64,000 nt of DNA from Lentinula raphanica (lineage: Eukaryota; Basidiomycota; Agaricomycetes; Agaricales; Omphalotaceae): NCBI GenBank assembly GCA_027919835.1, contig JANVFP010000001.1:372001-436000 (forward strand), read 5' to 3'. This document shows positions 21,141-32,800 of this stretch, piece by piece (position 1 is the first letter of the stretch; each line of letters opens with the position of its first letter). The position numbers were made by a program, and so were the translations under genes. The notes below the pieces were generated by a model. It saw only the letters and a program-made list of their open reading frames with translations, made no database searches and had not been told where the DNA came from.

Positions 21141-21957
21141 AAGGCCAGGGTACATAAGATCACCATCACCAAGGAACTCCTCCTGAAGATCATCGTCAAT
21201 AATAGTTTCAGGAGATTGAGGACAGTAAGGAGGGGATTGAAAGTCAGACTCGATGGGAGGTGTCATCACCTCAGAGGCACTTTCAGCACTGGAACTAGCA
21301 TCATTCAGCAAATGCCCAGGATAGACAAAGGCATTGAGAGATGACCAGTTCGAGCCTGGAGTGTTTTGTAGTGTGGAAGGAAGATCAGGGTCAACACGAT
21401 TGAAGTTCAAGTTGAGGAAAGGAATACGAGGTCTACCATGGGAGGCATCATTGACTCCCTCAGCAAACATGAACAGCTCATCCATGTCCATCAACTCCAG
21501 ACGGCGGTTTCTGTCATCAAAAGCCTCCCCAGTGATGGATTTGATGGTCTGAAGGGACTGGGAAAGGTGTTGGCATAACTCGAGGGAATGGTTCCAGTCA
21601 GCACTAGCACAGTGACGGATAAGGATAGTAAGGTCCTCGCGGATGGCAGCCATGAATGGCACAAAGTCGATAGAACGAAGAAGGATAAGACCAGAGGACA
21701 TACGGCGAGCAAAGGCAACAGTGGCATCCAGAGTACAACAAGTATTGTTGTGGGCAACCACCAGGTCAGTATGGCATTGGGAAATGATGGCACTTGCCGC
21801 ACGGACTTGGAAGAGCTGCTGCTCCAAAGAACGAACCATGTCATGGAGAGCACCAATCTGCTCATCCTTGCGGTTAAGCGTGGAAAGATGAAGAGAGTTG
21901 GAGTCTTGAACTGACTCGACGGTGGACTGGGACAAAGCCAAGTCACGACAAACCCGG
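21141..21957 (-). pseudogene. Coiled-coil gene of unknown function, 3' half (split by element 1)
   Basis: This last exon runs from RVCRDLALSQSTVESVQDS through a coiled-coil (STLNRKDEQIGALHDMVRSL) to an acidic C-terminus (IDDDLQEEFLGDGDLMYPG). It continues exactly, in the same frame, from the 5' half at 39136-40004 once the 17.2-kb element 1 and one copy of the CCGG duplication are removed. No known domain is recognised. It lies tail-to-tail with the chromodomain Ty3 remnant, about 190 bp from its stop, so it may have been an accessory antisense gene of that element rather than a host gene. Confidence 0.7.
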
Positions 21958-23650
21958 TAACGAGGATATGAAGGGCGCAATTTAATGCTTCGTTGGATAG
22001 ATCTAATGACCTAGTGACTTTATCACTGAACACTGATCACCAATATACTTCTTATGTCGTTTGTCAAATGTATTTAAGCGAGGTGTGGGGCGTTGTCAGA
22101 GATTCCGCACGATCTTATACCTTAGAACGAACTGGTAGTCTTAAAAGATCTACTGGATCCGCAATACAGGTCAACAGAGCGAAGTGACACGGAAGTACAG
22201 ATCTTTTGATCTGGACTCGAAGGGGGTGAGTGATCCACTCAAAGGGTTTACAAGGAACGAAAGAACTCGTATAGATCAGACTTTATGACCACACAAATAC
22301 TATCAGAACCAGGTTGAAGATCTACTGATCACCGATCACAGAAAACATTCACAGCTCGTATGGATCACCGATCACCACACGTCTGCTTGAACAGAGCCAC
22401 CGAAACTCTGAACGCTCACTTGGAACAACCGAGAACCAAGCCCTCTGTATCTCCACGATAGGAGTCTACCTTCGATTCAAATCTAGCTGAGACTTTATCA
22501 ACTGACAAGATATCGGGCCTAACGAGATGAGAATTTCACAACCACTTTCGAAGACCGCCCGGCTTACAAAGCCTTTACTCCTCACGTATGAGAGCAAAGG
22601 TTAGCTAGTCAGAGAAACTGGGCACAAAACCTGAACTATATTTTTGTAGGCTACATCCTTAAGTACTTCTACGAATAGATCTGTAGCCAATTTACTATTT
22701 TATGGAATAGATCTATAGATTTGAGAGAACGGAGTCCGAGATCTGATACAAATAAGGAAAGATAGGACGAGAAACGATACAAACACCAGAGAAACAGAGA
22801 GTAAAAAGGATAAAAACAAGTAAAATGTCCATTTCTGGTGGTCCTTCGTCGAGATCTAGTTGCCTGACCTTCGAATCCGGACCTGGTCTGTGCGTCCATC
22901 CACATGCTGGTGGTTAAAGGGCACGGATAAGCTCCTGCACAGGTAACTCAAACGTTTCCTCATTTGATTCCGCTATGTGAATGGTTGTATGCCTCTCCAA
23001 CTGAATGGGAGTACATATAAAGGGGGGAAACCTGTCCCAATAGGTTCGTTTGGCTTCTAGCTTTCCAACGATATGCATATATCGAATAGATCCAGAGGTT
23101 TAACAATGGTGAAGTCGAAAGATCTACCCTTGCAACACTCCTGGTCAAAGCTGTACATCTCAGGCGTCTATTTCCCATTTAGGAAACGTCCACATGTAAC
23201 TGGGATGATACACTTTGGTTGTTTCTCCGTTTAGTCACATTCCTGCGACCTGATCCATCCCGAAACTCGATCTAAGTGAACAGATCTGTTGAGTCTGGGC
23301 CTTGAATAATCCATCCCCACTGGTAATACGAATAGATCTATTGGTTCTAAGCTCGTCTCGGTGCAGTATCATACTCAGTTGGCCGTTAGGCGTTGAAAAC
23401 CAAGTTGATAATCCCTTGATAGCTCATATCAGAGGTGGCTTTGTCTTGAAGGACTCCCCGACCAAGGGACTCGAGTGTTAACTCTTATTATTCGTCAGGA
23501 TGTGTTTTCCTGTCTGGATCTGACGTCCTGGCATTAACATGATACAAGTTTGACTGTCAGCTCGGGCTCACTACAGTCCTTTAGTACTCTACAAGGCTCT
23601 AATTGTTAAAATTAGGCCATTGCATGCCTGCACGCAAAATGGGCGTATTA
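21958..23650 (-). repeat. Element 1 3' LTR (LTR A)
   Basis: Termini in window orientation are TAACGAGG and GGGCGTATTA, that is TAA...TTA rather than TG...CA. It contains eleven AGATCT hexamers in 1693 bp. A TATA-like box on the + strand (GTACATATAAAGG at 23011-23023) points toward antisense gene A. A TTAAATAC box on the - strand (about 22067) is a candidate sense promoter. Confidence 0.92.
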
Positions 23651-23665
23651 TCTCCCCCAAACTAA
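23651..23665 (-). promoter_or_regulatory. Polypurine tract at the 3' LTR (copy 3)
   Basis: On the sense strand TTTAGTTTGGGGGAGA directly precedes the 3' LTR, the expected position and composition for the plus-strand primer. The same 15-nt core recurs at 27529 and 29789. Confidence 0.85.
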
Positions 23666-24126
23666 AGATCTGACCGTCCCCGGTCATCTGGTTGGGTAGC
23701 CAGGCTCGTACCTCCCTTGGGAGTGTGGTACTGCAACTGATCCGAGCTTTTGGATTGATCTCCTCGATATCCCAATGGTATTCCCACTCAGTAACGCTAT
23801 AGATCTGTTCGGTTGCCTCGGGATCAACTGATGATAATTAAATCCGCGGCTAACTCGATAGAAGCGCCTAATTTCCGAGTGTGATTATCAAGAGATCTAA
23901 TCACAACATCCTGTAACTTCACAAAGTTCATTTCTTTGACCTTTGTAAGTATTACATTCTTCCTACTATTCTTAGAATTTTCCCAGTGGCTTATTACGTC
24001 CTGGGAAGTTCTTAAGAATCGTGGATAAAAGGCTGCCGGACTTCGAAATTTTTCTCTAAGTCCGCTTTCTTTCTTACTTTCAACTTCCCCGCTTTTTCGT
24101 GTGCCCACTGTTCTATCGCCCACGCT
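23666..24126 (+). promoter_or_regulatory. Upstream region of antisense gene A
   Basis: 460 bp between the LTR/polypurine tract and the gene A start. It contains AGATCT copies at about 23668, 23802 and 23893. No clear TATA box was seen, so transcription could also start in the LTR. Confidence 0.35.
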
Positions 24127-26814
24127 ATGTCAGGTAAAGGCAAGGGTCCATCCACCAGCAAAACCCAATACAGGACTTCGCAGCGGATTCACTTTTCTTC
24201 GCCCGTTACAGAGTTTACCTTCCACGATGCGGTGCGCGCTCGGGACAGTCTACTCTCAACGAAGAAACCCATTTTATTCCTGCCCTCGTCACCTGAGGAA
24301 GCTGAAGTTCTACAACGACTCTGGCCTAAAGCTCACAACACTCTTGACTCTGCTTTTGAGCAGCCGATCTTTGCCCACTTTGACGATATCACCTTTCCAT
24401 TGGTCATCCCGCCTGATTACAACAATGACCTTGCAACAAACTTCTACCCCGCCCAACTGGTGCAGATGTACAAGCCTTTTGCTAACGGTCCCCTGTGCCG
24501 CGTAAACGCGTCTTTCCTTTATCAAGGACTTCGAATCGTGCAGGATGCCGTGGCCGACATCATGTCAGCAAACAAATCGCGCTCTAAGACTCAGAGTCGC
24601 ATTTTAGAGATGCTGAAGAAACCCCAGATCCAGAACGCTTTGGTAAGTGTTCTCCCCTCTTGTTTTGACATCCAACCAACGTTTCTTGCAGAAACACTAT
24701 CGCCGTTTCTGGCACCGTTCTCGCTCTTGTCCTTTGTTCGCGGTGCGCTTCGTCTGCTTGTTCAGCGACTACTGCGACCGCTACTTGGACGCCCACGAAT
24801 ACGCAAAGTTTGTCTACGATGAGAAGCAGAATGCTGGTCTGGGAGTAAGCGCAGCTCTTCGGGCTGAGATCAAGGTGGGTTTTCCTTCTTCTGGCCTCGC
24901 CCTTCGTTAGCTAACCCTACTTCCCAGCGTTCGTTCAAACCTGGGGGCCTGACGGTGGCGTCCTTGGCGATTCCCATCCCTTTCGACTTTCTATCCTGCG
25001 AGGGACAGTTAATCGTCCAAGTGGCCAGCACCGGAACACCTCAACAAGCCCTCCATGATCCTTTCACCAACCAGCTTCTACTTCCCGAACCGCAGTACCA
25101 GGCTAGACCGTCCCAACCAACTCCTCCTCCTCAAGCTTCTTCCAGCCACCATGGGATTGCTTCCCCCGTCATCAGTGATGAGGGGATCGCCTCGCCCGTT
25201 GGATCTTTTGCTGGTTCGCCTGCCGGGTCGTCGCCTTTTCAAGGGGACGTTGATCTGGGAGAGACCGAGGCCTCTTCCAATGAACCTGAAGCCGGAGACG
25301 TTTTCAAGGGCTCTAATGTTCGTACGAGAGCTGGTAGGTGTTTTACCGTGCCCCTCTCCCATCGATCATTACTAACTCCTTGGTTTTAGGTACCAATCTG
25401 GCCAGCACTCGAAACCGTGCTACACGTTCTTCTCCTGCCAAGGTTGGTCCACCAGTTGGTAAGGGCAAGGGCAAAACTCCTGCTTCGGCCAAACCAGCGG
25501 TGCTTATCAAGGTCAAGAGAGAACGTCCCGATGATCCCACTTCCGAGGTAGGTTTCTTGCTTCCCATTCCCGGCCGCTGGGTTTCTAACTGCATTATAGC
25601 CCAGTCACGCTCCCGCCTCCAAGAAGCAAAGGACCGGCAAGGCCGAAGGAAAGTCTCGTGCTGTGACTCCTCCTCCTACTGTCGAAGAGGACGAGCTGGA
25701 GTACGAGGATACCATCCTCCCGGAACCTGCTGGAACCGAGGCAGCTGGTCCTTTGGCTGATAACGATACCGATGTTGAGCATCTGGTGTCCTACCTGGCC
25801 AATCCCGACTACAAGCCTCGGCTCGCGTTTTCTGTTTTGTATAAACGGGCCTCTCACAGTACACCCAAACGTCGCAATGATATGCAGATCCTTCATGAGC
25901 CTAAATGGTCGGTTTCTCCGGAGTTGGAAGCGATAGGAAGTTTCCTTACCACCGGAAACGTCTCCTTTTCACTTTCCAACCTTGCCCGTTTCGCCCACTT
26001 GACCTCCCGGGGTCTGGCTCCCTCGTCTCATCCCGTCGATCCCGACGTCGCGCCGACCACGGACTGCGTTTCCTGCCTCATCCGGGGGCTCAACTGTCGT
26101 TCTGGGGCTCAACTCGGAGGTCCCTGCTTTGGGTGTGAGCAGTCTCATCGCACCTGCTCCAGTGCGTTGCACATGGAGCTTCAATCCGATCTTCTGGACA
26201 TCATCCCTGAAGCCGTCCGCACTCTTCCTGGTGGTCAGTATCTACAGATCTGTACCACTTCGCGTTTTTGCTAACGATGCGTTCTTCTTTCAGGGTATTC
26301 CGACTCCGTGGAGCAGTTCCAGGAAGCCTTGGACAACCACTTCCGAGTCATGGAAAACACGGAAAGCCTGCTCCATAACTCCCTGGCTATCCTGGCTCGC
26401 CAGGTCAGCAAACTGAAACGTGCTGGCCTCGACGCTAACGTTGTCCTCTCTGCCTGGGCCGAGGAGCATCCTAACCAGGATCTCGACTACGATACCGCCT
26501 GTTGGTTTGCGACCTTCTTTGGCTGGAACTCATCGTGTAACCTGTCCGCGTACCTCAAGGATTCCGAAACTATTGCCAAGTTCCAGGCCTTCATGCGGGC
26601 TCATGACGTTGAAGTTCCGGCACCCCCTTCCACTGACATGCTGTACGAAAACGAAATCGCAGCCAAAGAGCCTTCCCTTCCCCCTGTCGTTCGTGAGTAC
26701 TCGCACATGACGGCTCAGAGCGGACCCATCGAGGACGACAAGTCGAAGGAGGAGAAGAAGTCGAAGGATGACAAGAAGGCCCCCTCCGTCGCTCCCGAGC
26801 CTCTGAAACCTTGA
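24127..26814 (+). CDS. Element 1 antisense gene A: Zn2Cys6-like cysteine-array protein
   Basis: Six exons: 24127-24642, 24692-24874, 24928-25333, 25390-25547, 25600-26233 and 26294-26814. All introns are GT-AG, about 49-60 nt, and all phases agree, giving 805 residues without a stop. The N-terminal 240 residues look globular (FWHRSRSCPLFAVRFVCLF region). A Ser/Pro-rich, then Lys-rich linker follows (KGKGKTPASAKPA, SHAPASKKQRTGKA). Around residues 576-606 lies C-x2-C-x6-C-x9-C-x2-C-x6-C, the spacing of the fungal Zn2Cys6 binuclear cluster, though with few basic residues. A helical segment and a Lys/Glu-rich tail follow. It lies on the strand opposite to gag-pol, between pol and the 3' LTR. It may bind nucleic acid; the role is unknown. 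Confidence 0.85.
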
Positions 26815-27528
26815 ATAATACTTGGTTTCGACGTTCGTGGGGTACGGGACGGTCCTTCCTTGGGCAGATCTGTTCGGTGGTACGGCTTTCTTGGACTGGA
26901 ACGTTTTCTTTTGTACATTCCTCAAGCGCTCGGACTCATCTACAGACCCTTAGGGTTACTACATACGGACTAAACCCTCTTCAATCACTATCGTAGCCTA
27001 TGTAGTTCTCCTTTGAGGTCTCTTTTTTATCTTTTTGGTACAATGTTACAGACACTTAGGTAGCACCTTAGTAGTCTGACACAATGCATGGCCTTAGCGC
27101 CAAATTGATCTTGAAACCTCGTGTGAAAATCATCATAAGTCCACTAAGTTCATGAGTTGAATAGATCTGTCCTCTATAGTATTATTAAAGTAGTCTCTAA
27201 TAGAAGTCTTTGAAATACGAGCTTCATTGACCTTATTGAGCCTCTTTGTAAGAGAATTGAACAGATCTGGTGTATCCCTTGTTACAGGGTCCCTAGATCT
27301 GTGAGTATATGCGAAAACACGAATAGATCTATTCGTTCTTTTGTGCCTTTCGCTTAAAAAAAATGTTGGTGGTCACTGCCCTAAGGTCTCTTAATCCTTT
27401 GGGCAACTAATGTGAGCTACGTCGGCCTCAGATCTAGTGCTATACATGTTACCCACATGCTTGTTTCACTTAGATCACTGACTTCGTAAAATTTTTAAAT
27501 TTTGAAAATTTTCGAAACACAGTGTCCC
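26815..27528. other. Intergenic part of the antisense module
   Basis: Probably the 3' flank of gene A followed by the upstream region of gene B. It carries AGATCT at about 26866, 27166, 27263, 27295, 27326 and 27430. No coding frame is supported. Confidence 0.4.
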
Positions 27529-27543
27529 CTCCCCCAAACTAAA
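27529..27543 (-). promoter_or_regulatory. Polypurine-tract copy 2, between the antisense genes
   Basis: CTCCCCCAAACTAAA in window orientation, identical over 15 nt to the tract at the 3' LTR (23652-23666) and to the copy behind pol (29789-29803). It lies about 90 bp upstream of gene B. Confidence 0.7.
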
Positions 27544-27558
27544 AGCTCAGCAGTCCCT

Positions 27559-27594
27559 GCTGACTCAGTCAAGGAAAGTTTTTCGTATAAAACA
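27559..27594 (+). promoter_or_regulatory. Putative promoter of antisense gene B
   Basis: A TGACTCA site (bZIP/Gcn4-type consensus) at about 27561 and a TATA-like GTATAAAAC at 27586-27594 lie 38-70 bp upstream of the gene B ATG at 27632. Spacing and order fit a fungal core promoter, so gene B probably has its own promoter. Confidence 0.55.
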
Positions 27595-27631
27595 GCACTG
27601 ATCCGAGTAGATCCAACTCCCAAACAAAAAT

Positions 27632-29613
27632 ATGGCGCCCAACCACGAATTTTCCAACATTCCCCTTCGTTTGGAGTCCGAGCTTGAGGACTGGGCTGAC
27701 GATGCAGCACACTGGGCCAAAGTACTATGTCAAGATCGTACCCTAGGCTTCAGTGCTGCTATCAATCAACAAGGATCCATCAAGCTTCAGACTTCGACGA
27801 GAAAAGCGATCATGGCTGATGTAAAATCTGCCTATGAACACATTGTATGTATTTCATGACTAGATCTATTCATTATCAGACATTTGACGACTTTTCCAGT
27901 CCCTTAAGGTGTCGAAGGAGGCTGCCAGTCTCAACACTTCGTACATGCAACAGTACGAGGCCTTGAGTGAGGCCTTGATCGGCATCATGGCCTTCTCTGA
28001 GATCGCAGAGGAGGCCGGCAGACTCTACCCCAACGTCAAGAATGAGGGTGGACAAGACTCCAGGATGGAACTGTTCCTCGACGAGCTCGTCAAGATCCGT
28101 CGTTTCCGCCACACGAGCCAAAATGCAGAAGGCCGAAGCCGCTGCAAAGGAAGTCAAAAACTCGACTCCAGGAGTAAGTATTGCTTCGAGTAACTTTGTC
28201 CCTTCGATAGATCTGATCAATTTTCAAAGACCAAAGGCAAGGAATCGTCCAAGGCCAGAGAAAAGACCGTGGAACGTGCTTCAGTCGAGCCCATTGACGC
28301 TGAACAGAAGTTCATGGAAGAAATTGTGAGTAGATCTGTTCGTCGAGTCAATCCGAAGTACTGATCCATCGAGTTAGGAAGCAGATCTCGCCGCCGCCGA
28401 AGCTGAAGACGAGGCTGCTGCACGTAAGGCCCGTCCCAAGGGAACTACTGCCTTCCTTCGTCGTCAACAGGCAAGTCCAGGCTGTGATGGCATTGCAGCC
28501 TACGCCATTCTTGCTTATCGAGCCGAACGTCGTGCTAAGTTGTATCGAAAGGGCACTCCCGTCAAAGTAGCTGACCAAGATAGCCCTGTACGTCGTTCCA
28601 CTTGATAGATCTAACGGTTTCTGATGAAGATCTTCAGATGGAGGACGTTGCAGGTGAAGAAGAGGCGTCTCCCAAGGCTAAGTCTAAGTCCAAGTCCAAA
28701 AAGAAGTCTAAGGTCGTCGAGGAGACTCCTGAGCCAATGGCTGACCCGGATATCATCGTAAGTACCTTTAGATCTACTCAAAATGAATAGATCTGACGAT
28801 TCTTTAGATGGAAGAGGAACCCAAACCCAAGGCTAAGGCCAAGGGGACGAATGCTGAGGAAGAGACTATGAAGGCTTCCAAGGGCAAGGGAAAACGAAAG
28901 CGACAGGACCAAGACGTGGGGGCAGCAGGATCCGCCGAGACTTCAGTGAATCCTGAGCCTTACTCAACCACTGCTGGACCTGAGACTATCGTTCAGCCCC
29001 TGGCGACCGGGGAGGAACAGACCAAGAGGACCAAGGTCTACCTAGATCTGGCCGATACTTGTAAGTACCTCGAGTCATTTCCAACAGATCTTCTCTTCTT
29101 TTCGCTCTATTATTTATCACAGAGCAGCAAGGATCACTAGATCTATTGCTTTAGCATGTTGTCTTGCGTTTGAACTGTCTCTAGGACGTGGTATCTGAGC
29201 TAATCATCTTCACAGGCGACCCTGGAGATTCCGAAAACTGGGACCTCGTCCGTCTCCTTCAAGATATCACTCATAGCCACGCTGCTGAGTACAGCAACTA
29301 TACCGAGGCACAGTTCAATGCCTTGGTCAACTTCCATCAGAATCAGCTTTTCGACTGTTCCATCAAAGCTAGGTATTACGCTCGACGTGGGTTGGCAAGT
29401 CAGGCCATTATCGACAACGCCATGAAGGCTTTCCGCATGAAAAAGCCCCTGAACGCCGACGACGACAGCAATCCTCGCGAGGAAGTGGTTGTCGTTCCTT
29501 CCTACACACCCTACACTCGTCCCCTTATGATGCCACCCAGGGGTGATCCACAAGGTGATAGAGAACAGCTAGCACGCCTAGATCCTTCGCTTCCTCCACA
29601 TTCCGCGCCTTAG
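27632..29613 (+). pseudogene. Element 1 antisense gene B: Lys/Glu-rich protein, one frameshift
   Basis: Seven exons fit: 27632-27844, 27900-28173, 28230-28325, 28378-28587, 28638-28757, 28808-29060 and 29216-29613. Exon 2 has 274 nt where 273 are needed: the frame changes near 28095 (DELVKIRR to RAKMQKAEAAAKEV), so this copy carries a one-base insertion, unless an atypical splice exists. Otherwise about 520 residues: an N-terminal helical part, an acidic/basic low-complexity middle (KAKSKSKSKKKSK, KGKGKRKRQ, possible nuclear signals) and a helical C-terminal part (HAAEYSNYTEAQFNALVNF). No known domain. Nearly every intron contains AGATCT. It sits between two polypurine-tract copies. Confidence 0.7.
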
Positions 29614-29788
29614 GTAGACGTCTGAAGTAGTTGAAACACCAGATCCATTCGTTCCCGTTGTCCTGGTACCTATTTTTATACCTGATATGCAGTCAAGTAA
29701 CGTATTAGGTAGTTTTTGAGGTAATTCAGTCGATGACCAACTTCCTCGAGCATGTTGAGATAGAATTTTCGAAAGATCAATGACCGGA

Positions 29789-29803
29789 CTCCCCCAAACT
29801 AAA
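29789..29803 (-). promoter_or_regulatory. Polypurine-tract copy 1, just after pol
   Basis: The 15-nt tract core lies 18 bp after the pol stop, where a simple Ty3 element would have its polypurine tract followed by the LTR. It is followed (sense direction) by antisense gene B instead. Confidence 0.7.
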
Positions 29804-29821
29804 TAGATCTGTTGGTCTAAC

Positions 29822-32800
29822 TCAGTTTGATGAGGAGATCCTTCGACTACGACGTGGGCCTGCCTCAGAATTGTCATCCTCAGGTGCTTCTTCATTAGAA
29901 CCGGACTCTGCCGCCTTCGGATCCGGAGGATCTGTATCCTTTTCAGCTGCCGTATCGAATGTGACATCAGGATCCTCAGATATGTTGATCTTAGGGATTG
30001 CTCCGAATACTAGATCCTCAACATTATCAGGGGTATCCTCGTCATCATCGACCATAGCTTCCAGTTGTTCTGGACTCAGATCTATCAGGTCATGGATGTT
30101 CTGGGGCAGATCTATTGGTTCGAAACGAGCATGATGAGGCATTACTCTGAATGCACCGACTTTGTCTTTCAGTACGGTACCATCCATTTCAGCAATGATA
30201 TAAGACCCTCCTCGTGTTCGTCTGATCACAACCATAGGTCCACGGTAACGACTATACATTTTTCGATCCAAATTCTTCTCGATGGTGGTGTTCCTGATCT
30301 GTACCAAGGTCCCTGGTTTGAAATCCCAGTCCTTGATAGTATATCGGAACTTGTCTTCGAAGATCCTAAGATCTCGACGCTTATTAGCATCAATCCTGGA
30401 TCTCATGTTCTCAATGAAGGAACGGTGTTTGGAAAGGGCCTGAGCACGATAACCCAGCAACTCTTCCCGAGAGAGGATTCGATTAGGTGGATTGACCAAA
30501 TAGGTAGATTCGACGATATCAAAAGGGAGTAACGGTTCTGCACCAGTTACAACAAAATAGGGAGAGCATCCGAGACCTCTCCTAGGAGTGACTCGATCTG
30601 CCCATAACATCGGCTTCAGGAAGTAGAACCATTTGCTTAGATCTCCGGCACAAGTCTTTGCTAAGGCCTGCCTCAGATCATAATGAGCACGCTCAATCTT
30701 TCCATTGGCTTGAGAGTTATACGGGGAAATCTTAATTCCGCGGATCCCATACTTTTGTTCCAACCATTTCAGCATAAGCTTCATTTGGGGTGCATTATCC
30801 GAAACAACTTCCTCAGGACATCCCCATCGACAGATAATGTCATCAAAGAACCGTTCAGCTATTGATCTGGCATTTTCCACTCTTAAGGCTCTCGCCTCGG
30901 ACCAGGATGAAAGTGAATCTCGACCATGCACTATGTACTTACACCCATTACTGGATGGAGTCATGAACATGGTGTCAATATGTACCTTCTGAAACAGGGA
31001 AGGGGTGTAGGTAACCGTTGGAGGGATTCTAATGAGAGCCCTCTGTCGATCCTGACAGGCTTGGCAAGATTTAACATACCACTCCACGTCTTTGTCCAGA
31101 TCTGGCCACCAAAACCTCTTTTCCAAGAAGTCCTTCGTTGCAAAGACACCTTTGTGACCAAGGGCATCATGTGCACTGTTCAGAAGAGCCATTCGTCGAT
31201 CAGGATCCACGACTAAACGAGGCTGATCTGACGATAACTTCCTATGGTACAATCGACCTTCGGCATCAATGGAGAAGGGAATCACTTTCCTATCCATCTC
31301 TAACCGTTGTTTCTTGTCCAATTTCCCGAAACATTCTGCATCAGGGTTTTTCAGCCACTCCAAGATCTCTGGCAACTGCTTGTCCAAACGATTTCCTCCA
31401 TCAGATCTGTGGGAATCCGGATATGATTGATCTGGTCCCCAGACTGCATTATCGGGAATCGTGGTATATTGCAGATACTGAGAAACTGGTTGCATCCCAT
31501 GCATAAGCAGATGGTCCTTTCGTAGTTTATGCTCAAGATCTTCTTCTCTGGCAAGTTCTAGATCTTCCTCGAAATCTGGGCAATAGATTCCTAGGAGATA
31601 ACCATGCCTTGGATCTATATGATCTTTAAACGAATCAAAGGGAAATGGATCGTCAGCATCATCTGCTTTCAGAAACCTGATGTTGTTGGAGTCATCCTCG
31701 TCCAGATCATCTTCACTGGTCGACTTTCCGCGAGGAGTTGTCCAACCACCAGGTGGTCTTCGAGATAAGCCATCAGGTCCATGTGTCACACCTTTGACAT
31801 GTACCAAATCGAAATGGAATTTACGGATTGCCTCAATCCAACGATTAATGGTTGCATTTGGGCCACTACTGGGGTTTTCAAGCATTCCCTGTATGTAGCT
31901 CGCATCAGTTTCCACTATCAGTTGGCGGCATCCATAAAGAAGATAATGGGTGGACTCCAAAGCAAGTTTCAGACCATAAAGTTCACGTTTAGACTGTGAA
32001 AAACGGGCTTCCCGTTCCACGTAGGGAATAGATCCAAAGTAATTGTAATAGATCTTTTCAGGGTCGTTAGGATCTACTTGATAAATGTAAAATCCTGTTC
32101 CCATCCAGGAGCTATCGACTGATAGATGTGTTTCCCAATCATAAATAATGACTCTAAGGGCTGGTGCATTTCGCACTCCTTCCTTTAGTAGTTCCATAGC
32201 AAGATCCTGCTCCTCAGACCACTCAAACGGTACATTTGCCGTCAATTTAGTCAAGGGGGCAGCTTTCTTGGAATAGTTGTGAATGAACATTCGAAGCTGG
32301 CCAACAGTCCCCAGAAAAGCTCTCACATGTGTTCGAGTCTCGCATTTAGGCCAAGTTAGGACCGTAGTAGCGATCTTATCATCTGGTTTCTGTCCTTCAT
32401 AGGCACAACGATGTCCAACCACTGTGGTTTCCTCACAACAAACGAAGGCTTTAGGTCCTGAGAAGGTACCTCCAGCATGCTTCATTCGTTGGATGATCCG
32501 ATTCACGTTTTGAAGGTGTTCCCATACGAATCGACGGATCTGTGGGTTTTCCGGAATGGTTTCATATCCACCACCTGGTAACTCATATCGACTCTCGGGC
32601 CCTCGCACAGGTACATCATCAATGTAAGGAATAGTATATTCAGGAATTTCGTCTCGTAACAAGTAAGTTACATCGTCATGGAAGATTGGTACCGAGTTGG
32701 TCCATCCCATAGGCAATTTGACGAGACGATGTGGTCCATAAGGAGTTTGGAAAGTGGTGAGATCCCTAGATCCGACGTCTATATGTCTCTCATCGTAGCC

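Noticed and set aside
22669..23178. Small - strand frames inside the long LTRs (about 78 and 72 residues, repeated in all three copies)
   Set aside because: They recur only because the LTRs are near identical; no domain, and small changes alter them freely.
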